The notes under the pieces are model-generated. The model worked only from the letters and a program-made list of their open reading frames with translations. It was not told where the DNA came from and did no database searches. Shown here piece by piece: positions 1-4,415 of a stretch of DNA of 7,135 nucleotides (positions within the stretch are counted from its first letter, which is position 1; the number at the start of each line of letters is the position of its first letter). The DNA is from Nitrospirota bacterium (GTDB lineage Bacteria > Nitrospirota > Thermodesulfovibrionia > Thermodesulfovibrionales > JdFR-85): the NCBI GenBank assembly GCA_015485235.1, contig WFTX01000180.1, forward strand, positions 1 through 7,135, read 5' to 3'. The translations under genes were made by a program, and so were the position numbers.

Positions 1-90
1 ACTTATACATCCTTACTTCTGCTTATTTCTCAATTTGTTGCTTCACTCTGCCTCTTATTTCTAGGGGAACTCCTGATAAGGGCTGAGATT
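1..90. other. Region downstream of the ATP-cone nuclease, no gene seen
   Basis: No open frame of note. CTTATTTCT is repeated at 22-30 and 54-62. The nuclease transcript would run into this region, but I see no convincing hairpin with a T-tract. Confidence 0.4.
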
Positions 91-927
91 TCAGCAGAGA
101 CATATGGAGTCTGCCTGCTTTTTTATCCTCTCGGCCTTCTTCTCAGAGAGGGATAGCAGTTTCATTATCTCTTCAATACTCATCCTGGTCAGATCAAGGA
201 GGAGAATAATCCCGTTGTTTATGAGTCTGTCTGCAAGCCCCTTCTCAATGCCGGAAAGCACGGTCACGGGGTACTGCCTCCTGGACTCTATCATCTTCTC
301 AAGCCCGCCGTCCGGCGGATATTTCCAGCCGATGGCGGTATAGCCGGAACATTCGGCATACCGGATGGCATCGGAAGAGAGTCTCGTATTCGTCACAAGC
401 CATCCGGCGAATTTCGCATCAGGGTATTTCTCACTGATTACCGGTTCGAGATCCCTGAAGCGGGAGTGGACATAGAGGGCATCCTTTGAGTTCGTTGCCT
501 TCCCGGGGGTATTGTGATACTTGCATTCTACCACACAGACCTCATTCTCGTTCCTTGCAAAGACATCCACCTCATGGGATATGCACCTCCCCCTGATGAT
601 GGTTCCCACCTCCACCTGATAGCCCTGGCTCTCGACAACCTTGGCGAAGTATTTTTCAAAGGGATAGCCCGTAGGGCCCAGCTTGAAGAGGGCGTTCTTC
701 AGCGAGTATCTGAGCCCGGAGGGATGATGAAGGCGCCTGAGGTGCTTCATGGCGGTCCGGTAGATCCTGCTGGTCTTCATGTAAGGCTTGATATCGGGAA
801 GGACCATCTTCACTATATCCCCGGCAAGCGCCTCATCAGCGCCTGCCCGGATCAGCGACCTCCTGAGCTTCTCCGGATCAAACCTCTCCGTCTCACCCGA
901 TGCCTTTGTGATGATTATATCACTCAT
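91..927 (-). CDS. ATP-cone / PD-(D/E)xK restriction-endonuclease-like protein with C-terminal HhH
   Basis: Predicted nucleotide-sensing nuclease of 278 residues. Residues about 3-85 look like an ATP-cone, the (d)ATP-binding regulatory domain known from ribonucleotide reductase and NrdR (ITKASGETERFDPEKLRRSL, then a helical region ending RYSLKNALFKLGPTGYPFEK). Residues about 90-200 form a PD-(D/E)xK core of the Mrr/RecB type: E119-V-D121 and E134-C-K136 (in VVECKYHN) are the likely metal and catalytic residues, followed by YVHSRFRDL. Residues about 218-275 (VLSGIEKGLADRLINNGI and a second helical pair) read as a helix-hairpin-helix DNA-binding tail. The start at 927 is chosen because domain homology begins there. 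The open frame continues upstream to 1659, but only as the antisense of the next gene. There is no Shine-Dalgarno sequence; an extended -10 sits 6 bases ahead, suggesting a leaderless message. It is divergent from the binding-protein gene. Target and role (defence, repair or other) are not shown by the sequence. Confidence 0.85.
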   Translation of the reverse strand: MSDIIITKASGETERFDPEKLRRSLIRAGADEALAGDIVKMVLPDIKPYMKTSRIYRTAMKHLRRLHHPSGLRYSLKNALFKLGPTGYPFEKYFAKVVESQGYQVEVGTIIRGRCISHEVDVFARNENEVCVVECKYHNTPGKATNSKDALYVHSRFRDLEPVISEKYPDAKFAGWLVTNTRLSSDAIRYAECSGYTAIGWKYPPDGGLEKMIESRRQYPVTVLSGIEKGLADRLINNGIILLLDLTRMSIEEIMKLLSLSEKKAERIKKQADSICLC

Positions 928-933
928 CAGATA

Positions 934-942
934 AATATACCA
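934..942 (-). promoter_or_regulatory. Extended -10 promoter (TGG-TATATT) for the ATP-cone nuclease
   Basis: On the minus strand TGGTATATT lies 6 bases before the ATG at 927. The TATATT hexamer matches the sigma70 -10 at 5 of 6 positions and is preceded by the TGn extension. No good -35 is visible at 17 bases (GGGAAA). The expected transcription start falls on or next to the A of the start codon, so the mRNA would be leaderless, in line with the missing ribosome binding site. This is inference from motif match only. Confidence 0.5.
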
Positions 943-943
943 G

Positions 944-965
944 ATTGGGAGTCCTGTTTCCCAAT
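944..965. promoter_or_regulatory. Inverted repeat, candidate operator in the divergent intergenic region
   Basis: ATTGGGA (944-950) and TCCCAAT (959-965) form a perfect 7-bp inverted repeat with an 8-base spacer. It lies just upstream of the leftward extended -10 and next to the rightward -35, so a dimeric regulator bound here could control both genes. It could also be a chance repeat. No regulator gene is present in the window. Confidence 0.4.
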
Positions 966-967
966 GA

Positions 968-996
968 TTGACCTGGCCGGACAGGAGGGGTATAAT
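968..996 (+). promoter_or_regulatory. Near-consensus sigma70 promoter TTGACC-N17-TATAAT
   Basis: TTGACC at 968-973 (5 of 6 matches) and TATAAT at 991-996 (6 of 6) are separated by exactly 17 bases. Transcription would start near 1003-1004, which is downstream of the ATG at 997 and just before the in-frame ATG at 1006. The same stretch also holds a Shine-Dalgarno-like AGGAGGGG at 983-990, which would only be transcribed from an upstream promoter. The two readings compete: either 997 is the start with this ribosome site, or the promoter is real and translation begins leaderless at 1006. Confidence 0.5.
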
Positions 997-1854
997 ATGC
1001 AGGAGATGTTCAGCAGGAATCCAGAGAAGGAAGAATACCCGGAGATTCCCTCCAACAGGGGGGATGACCTCCATAATATCGAGGTTGTCGATCAGGCTGA
1101 CCTCATCCTCTTCATGGCCGGCAACCAGTTCATGGTTATGGATGACCTTATACGGGCATTTCAGAAGAAACATCCCGAGGTGGAGAGGATCTTTTATGAA
1201 ACGCTCCCTCCCGGGCTTGAACTCCGGCAGATACTTGCAGGAGGAGCCCTTTTCAGGGGCCGGGTGATAACCGGGAGGCCCGATGTCTATACATCCGTAA
1301 CAACAGAGACCATGGAGGAACTCAGGGAGAGGGGGCTTGTTGAGGACTTCCATGTTTACCTCCACAACAGGATTGTACTGATGGTGCCTGAAGGGAATCC
1401 TGGAAGGATAGGGGGAGTGCAGGACCTTGGGAGGGATGAGATCCGGATATCCCAGCCCGGTGCGATGGAGGATATTACAAGGTACATCCTGATGATGTAT
1501 GAACAGGCCGGGGGAAAGAAACTGGTAAAGAGGATAATGGAGGAAAAAAGGGCTGAGGGGACGACCATTCTCACAATTGTTCATCACAGGGAGACCCCAC
1601 TCAGGCTCAGGAAGGGGACCGTTGATGTCGGGCCTGTCTGGGCCACCGAGTATGTCCACGCCCGGAGCATGGGGCTTCCTGTTGAAAAGGTGGAACCCGG
1701 CGAAGGACTGGATCAGAGGGATAAGGTGAATTACTGTGTCGCCGCGATGAAGGATGCCCCCAACAGAGCGAACGCCAGGAAGTTCGTTGACTTTCTGCTC
1801 TCTGACGAGGCCCAGGGGATTTACAGCCAGTACGGGTTTGTGACGGTCTCCTGA
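997..1854 (+). CDS. ModA/PBP-II-like substrate-binding-fold protein without signal peptide
   Basis: A 285-residue protein with the type II periplasmic-binding fold of the molybdate/tungstate (ModA/WtpA) class. Family-like stretches in order: DLILFMAGNQFMVMDDLIRAF (about 35-55), GRPDVYTSVTTETMEEL (93-109), NRIVLMVPEGNPGRI (124-138) followed by the QPGAMED loop (153-159), RKGTVDVGPVWATEY (205-219, the late ligand-site region) and FVDFLLSDEAQGIYSQYGF (263-281, the usual C-terminal end). In ModA this fold delivers oxyanions to an ABC importer. Here the first 34 residues (MQEMFSRNPEKEEYPEIPSN...) are charged, with no hydrophobic segment or lipobox, and the frame upstream adds none, so the protein should be cytosolic. 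No permease or ATPase gene follows; the next 540 bases are gene-free. A sensor or enzyme-partner role is possible, and the ligand is unknown. The start at 997 has AGGAGGGG 6 bases upstream; 1006 is the alternative. It is divergent from the ATP-cone nuclease. Confidence 0.8.
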   Translation: MQEMFSRNPEKEEYPEIPSNRGDDLHNIEVVDQADLILFMAGNQFMVMDDLIRAFQKKHPEVERIFYETLPPGLELRQILAGGALFRGRVITGRPDVYTSVTTETMEELRERGLVEDFHVYLHNRIVLMVPEGNPGRIGGVQDLGRDEIRISQPGAMEDITRYILMMYEQAGGKKLVKRIMEEKRAEGTTILTIVHHRETPLRLRKGTVDVGPVWATEYVHARSMGLPVEKVEPGEGLDQRDKVNYCVAAMKDAPNRANARKFVDFLLSDEAQGIYSQYGFVTVS

Positions 1855-1888
1855 AAGACATCTTCAGGCAACTTAAGATTCATTACAT

Positions 1889-2258
1889 GTTGCATAAGAG
1901 ATAGGTGTTGGCCGGGGGTGCGCTCTGAATTTTTCATTATAAAGCTCCGGTCGTGTCTGAGTAGAGGAACTCTGTTATGGACGGAGCCTTAATAGTCCTG
2001 ATCAGTTGTAAAAAGGGTTTTCGAGTAGAGAAGAGCGGACTGTTTCCGCCGGGCCGACACAGGAAAGCGCTTTCAAGAATGATCAGGTTTTGATAATGAA
2101 AAATTCAGAGCGCACCCCCGGGGATCTAAACAGGGTGAGAAGGCTCCGTGAGGGCATTCAGTCGTATCGACCACCCACTGCCTTCGAGGGACAACTTATG
2201 CAACTGTAAGGTACAGAAGCTCCTGCATTGAGAGCATAAATTTATGCATCTGTAAGGT
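1889..2258. repeat. Dispersed TTATGCA repeat cluster around the 210-bp element
   Basis: TTATGCA[A/T]CTGTAAGGT occurs twice in direct orientation (2196-2212 and 2242-2258; 16 of 17 identical, 46 bases apart). CTTATGCAAC (2195-2204) also has an exact 10-base inverted copy, GTTGCATAAG, at 1889-1898 on the other side of the element. The second direct copy overlaps a 14-bp perfect palindrome, GCATAAATTTATGC (2234-2247). Both CTGTA arms are followed by an inverted TACAG (2212-2216 and 2267-2271). In addition AAGGCTCCGT (2140-2149) is the exact inverse of 1981-1990 inside the element. These may be binding sites for a repressor or activator of the downstream gene, or parts of an RNA fold. I cannot assign a regulator. 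Confidence 0.5.
1912..2121. mobile_element. 210-bp MITE-like element with perfect 29-bp terminal inverted repeats
   Basis: Bases 1912-1940 (starting CCGGGGGTGCGCTCTGAATT) are the exact reverse complement of 2093-2121. Between them lie 152 bases with no open frame of note but several internal inverted repeats: CCTGATCA (1997-2004) with TGATCAGG (2080-2087), AAGCTCCG with CGGAGCCTT (from 1943 and 1982), the palindrome GAAAGCGCTTTC (2063-2074), and GCGGA/TCCGC around 2035-2049. Length and ends fit a non-autonomous miniature inverted-repeat element. A target-site duplication is not evident beyond a GG on both sides, and no transposase is present. Alternatively the transcript forms a long hairpin and could act as a terminator or small structured RNA, since the upstream gene has no other visible terminator. 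I do not recognise the family of the ends. Confidence 0.6.
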
Positions 2259-2262
2259 TTAT

Positions 2263-2304
2263 ATGATACAGATCATTTACTTCCCGGAGGGAGTTTAGTA
2301 AAAT
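2263..2304 (+). promoter_or_regulatory. FNR/CRP-type box plus -10 of the NifU-like gene
   Basis: ATGAT-ACAG-ATCAT (2263-2276) is a symmetric site whose core TGAT-N4-ATCA matches the FNR/DNR-class consensus (TTGATNNNNATCAA). A good -10, TAAAAT, lies at 2299-2304, giving an expected start near 2311. The centre of the box (2269.5) would then be at about -41.5, the classic position for class II activation by FNR. The leader would be about 86 bases and contains a repeated GGACAATCAG (2323-2332 and 2346-2355) and an ATCCGG/CCGGAT pair (2319-2324, 2362-2367). The regulator is not in the window; the assignment is by motif and spacing. Confidence 0.5.
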
Positions 2305-2396
2305 AAGACAATAAGAGTATCCGGACAATCAGGGTGTAGAAGACTGGACAATCAGTTTTCGCCGGATCGTTTGGAACATACAAAGGAGGTCAAAAG

Positions 2397-2624
2397 ATGC
2401 TTGACAGGACAAAGGTTCAGGAAGTGATCAATAAGATCAGACCGGCACTTCAGCGTGACGGCGGTGATGTGGAGCTCGTTGAGATTACCGAAGACAATGT
2501 GGTGAAGGTCAAACTCGTAGGGGCCTGCGGTCACTGCCCGATGTCCATCATGACATTGAAGGGCGGGATAGAGGCAACGCTGAAACAGGATATCCCTGAG
2601 GTGAAGGCAGTAGAGGCCGTTTAA
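2397..2624 (+). CDS. NifU C-terminal-domain (Nfu-type) iron-sulfur cluster protein
   Basis: A 75-residue protein that is a single Nfu domain. These proteins carry or assemble a cluster on a CxxC motif at a dimer interface and hand it to apo-enzymes in the cytosol. The signature GACGHCPMSIMTLKGGIEATL covers residues 42-62, with C44 and C47 as the cluster ligands; the leading part (VQEVINKIRPALQRDGGDVELVEI) is the usual N-terminal helix and strand of the domain. Full-length NifU and NfuA carry extra N-terminal domains; this minimal form has none and is complete. The start has a strong ribosome site, AAAGGAGGT, ending 6 bases ahead. It is monocistronic: preceded by a long regulatory region with an FNR-like box, which would suit Fe-S demand under low oxygen, and closed by a hairpin terminator facing convergent cutA. 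Confidence 0.93.
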   Translation: MLDRTKVQEVINKIRPALQRDGGDVELVEITEDNVVKVKLVGACGHCPMSIMTLKGGIEATLKQDIPEVKAVEAV

Positions 2625-2661
2625 CCGTTTCCGATAATCCAGCGAGACCGGTTTCAATCTC

Positions 2662-2686
2662 AAAGAGGGGGCCATGCCCCCTTTTT
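2662..2686 (+). terminator. Intrinsic terminator between convergent NifU-like gene and cutA
   Basis: AGGGGGC (2666-2672), loop CAT, GCCCCCT (2676-2682), followed by TTTT. The flanking AAA-G and TTTT can extend the stem. It lies 41 bases after the NifU-like stop and directly abuts the cutA stop codon (2686-2688). For the leftward cutA transcript the same stem is followed only by a weak TCTTTG tract, so it may work in both directions but better rightward. Confidence 0.85.
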
Positions 2687-3000
2687 CAAAGGGTTACATC
2701 ACCAAGCCATCTCAGGTAATCAGGGGAACCCGCGAGGATCGGAAGGGCTATGATCTCGGGGACACTGTAGGGATGCATCTCCTGTATTCTCTTTTTGAGG
2801 GGCTCAAATAAATCCTTTTTGGTCTTTATCACCATCAATACTTCCCTGTCGTCCTCAATCTTTCCTTCCCAGCTGTAGATTGAGCGGATATCTCTGATGA
2901 TATTCACGCAGGCGGCAAACCGTTCCTCCACGAGGGTTTCGGCCATCTTTGCCGCCCCGTCTTCGTCGGGTGCTGTAACCAGAACGACTATGAAATCCAT
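2686..3000 (-). CDS. cutA: CutA1 divalent-cation tolerance family protein
   Basis: A 104-residue protein of usual CutA1 length, a small trimeric ferredoxin-fold protein. In E. coli cutA has been linked to copper tolerance, but the biochemical role is still unsettled. Family signatures are clear: FAACVNIIRDIRSIYSWEGKIEDD (residues 28-51), EVLMVIKTKK (53-62), HPYSVPEIIALPI (76-88) and the closing YLRWL (95-99). There is no signal peptide, as expected for most bacterial members. The ribosome site AAAGGA lies 8 bases before the ATG. It starts 24 bases after the AICAR formyltransferase gene, so the two are likely co-transcribed from the promoter upstream of that gene; no functional link between them is obvious. 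Confidence 0.95.
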   Translation of the reverse strand: MDFIVVLVTAPDEDGAAKMAETLVEERFAACVNIIRDIRSIYSWEGKIEDDREVLMVIKTKKDLFEPLKKRIQEMHPYSVPEIIALPILAGSPDYLRWLGDVTL

Positions 3001-3024
3001 ATAACCATTCCTTTGCCTTGGTCG

Positions 3025-4311
3025 TTAGTGTTTGAAAAGCCTCTGACCGGTGAAGACCATGGTGACATCCGCCTCGTTACAGGCCTCGATCACCTCGAAA
3101 TCCCGCTCCGAACCGCCGGGCTGGACAATACCCTTCACGCCTTCCTTTATCCCCACATCAACACCGTCACGGAAGGGGAAGAAGGCATCAGAGACCATGA
3201 TGGAGCCAATGAGTCCGCCCCTTGCCTCCCTTGTCTCCTGGTCAATCTCATCAAGGGGGGCCCTGTCCCGTTTCCCCTGCTCCACTTCAAGTTCAAACTG
3301 CTTGTAGGGGATACCGTGGCGCCTGAAACAGAGGGCATCGGCATACTTTGTGTATGCCTTGAAGACGGCGATGTCAGCCACACCCACACGGTCCTGCTCA
3401 CCCGTTCCTATGCCCACAGTTACACCGTTCTTGACATATATAACGGAATTGGATGTAATCCCCTGTTCCACATGCCAGCCGAATATCATATCAGCATATT
3501 CATCATCTGAGGGCATCCTGTTGATGGAGTATTCCTTCCCCTTGTAAACGGTCTTTGCCGGCTGGAAATCCTCCTTTGACCTTATCCGGTTGATCTGGGA
3601 CTGCTGGATGATCAACCCTCCATCCATAAGTGCCTTGAACTCAATGACCGGCAGGTCCATATATCTCCGGAGTTCCTGTATCCCGGGGATCCTCACGATC
3701 CGGAGGTTTTTCCTTTTTCCGAGTATTTCGACCACACCCTCTTCGTAATCCGGGGCTGCCACCACCTCAAGGTAGTTCTGGCTCACCAGTTCAGCCGTAT
3801 CCCTGTCCATGGTCCGGTTCACAGCGAGGCAGCCGCCAAAGGCGGCTATCCTGTCTGCCATGTTGGCCCTGTCGTATGCCTCTGCAAGGCTGTCTCCGTA
3901 AGCCACTCCGCTTGGGTTGTTGTGTTTCATGATGGCAGCGGCAGGCCTTTCAGAGAGGAACTTCAGTATGTTCAGGGCGTTGTCAATATCAGTAAGATTG
4001 GTCTTCCCCGGATGCTTTCCAGCCTGGAGCATCTCTTCCTCGGTTATGCTGCTCACAAGGCCGTTACCCGGAGAGATAAACTCACAGCCGCCAAGGACAA
4101 GATTCCCGTTCACCAGCTCATAAAGGGCGGCAGGCTGGTCAGGGTTTTCACCGTACCGGAGCCCTCTCTCCACCAGTTCCCCCGATGAGAGGTCCTTTAT
4201 CTGCCAGCGCCGTTTCCTGTAAAGGAGTTTCTGGCCGCCGAAATCAATGGTCATCTCTTCGGGGAAGGGGTCTTCCACAATCGTTTTGTACATCTTCTTC
4301 AGCTCACTCAT
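3025..4311 (-). CDS. purH: Stand-alone AICAR transformylase (PurH C-terminal half)
   Basis: A 428-residue enzyme for the penultimate step of purine synthesis: formyl transfer from 10-formyl-tetrahydrofolate to AICAR, giving FAICAR. It carries only the AICARFT part of the usual bifunctional PurH (about 520 residues). RYGENPDQPAALY (residues 52-64) marks the start of that domain, KHNNPSG (129-135) carries the catalytic Lys-His pair, SDAFFPFRDGVD is at 374-385 and the C-terminal VQPGGSERDFEVIEACNEADVTMVFTGQRLFKH (396-428) is standard. The first 50 residues are short and unlike the MGS-fold IMP cyclohydrolase domain, so ring closure to IMP must come from another gene. The start is supported by GGAGG 5 bases ahead and a promoter about 30 bases further upstream. 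Followed by cutA. A purH label is used for the domain; it is not a full PurH. Confidence 0.9.
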   Translation of the reverse strand: MSELKKMYKTIVEDPFPEEMTIDFGGQKLLYRKRRWQIKDLSSGELVERGLRYGENPDQPAALYELVNGNLVLGGCEFISPGNGLVSSITEEEMLQAGKHPGKTNLTDIDNALNILKFLSERPAAAIMKHNNPSGVAYGDSLAEAYDRANMADRIAAFGGCLAVNRTMDRDTAELVSQNYLEVVAAPDYEEGVVEILGKRKNLRIVRIPGIQELRRYMDLPVIEFKALMDGGLIIQQSQINRIRSKEDFQPAKTVYKGKEYSINRMPSDDEYADMIFGWHVEQGITSNSVIYVKNGVTVGIGTGEQDRVGVADIAVFKAYTKYADALCFRRHGIPYKQFELEVEQGKRDRAPLDEIDQETREARGGLIGSIMVSDAFFPFRDGVDVGIKEGVKGIVQPGGSERDFEVIEACNEADVTMVFTGQRLFKH

Positions 4312-4346
4312 CTTAACCTCCGGTTCTGGGTAATGATCAGGTATCT

Positions 4347-4376
4347 ATTATCTTACTAACAGGCCGTTGGAGTCAA
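4347..4376 (-). promoter_or_regulatory. Sigma70-type promoter for the AICARFT-cutA unit
   Basis: On the minus strand TTGACT (4376-4371, 5 of 6) and GATAAT (4352-4347, 5 of 6) are 18 bases apart. The expected start is near 4340, leaving a leader of about 29 bases with the ribosome site GGAGG. It sits directly after the terminator of the upstream fusion gene, so this pair of genes probably forms its own transcription unit. Confidence 0.6.
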
Positions 4377-4382
4377 TAAAAC

Positions 4383-4415
4383 CCAAAAAGTACACTTACG
4401 AAGCGCACTTTTTGG
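4383..4415 (-). terminator. Intrinsic terminator overlapping the stop codon of the fusion gene
   Basis: CCAAAAAGT (4383-4391) and ACTTTTTGG (4407-4415) are a perfect 9-bp inverted repeat. In the minus-strand RNA the pairing continues inward through two G-U pairs to a 15-bp stem with a CGU loop. Read as a classical terminator, the stem AGTGCGCTT/AAGTGTACT is followed by TTTTT and then GGGTTTTATT. The last five codons and the TAA of the gene lie inside the hairpin. Confidence 0.7.

Noticed and set aside
514..996. Plus-strand frame upstream of the binding-protein start
   Set aside because: It is antisense to the nuclease coding region and shows no signal peptide or domain; the good start signals lie at 997-1006.
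928..1659. Long minus-strand frame upstream of the nuclease, adding 244 residues
   Set aside because: It is the antisense of the binding-protein gene, is rich in Pro, His and Leu with no domain, and nuclease homology begins only at 927.
1902..2131. Target-site duplication flanking the 210-bp element
   Set aside because: Flanks TAGGTGTTGG and GGATCTAAAC share at most a GG, which is not evidence of a duplication.
2196..2258. CRISPR-like repeats
   Set aside because: Only two short copies (17 bases, 46 apart), with further inverted copies; no array and no cas genes.
3013..3510. 165-codon plus-strand frame opposite the AICARFT gene
   Set aside because: Shadow of a clearly conserved gene on the other strand; composition is not protein-like and there is no ribosome site.
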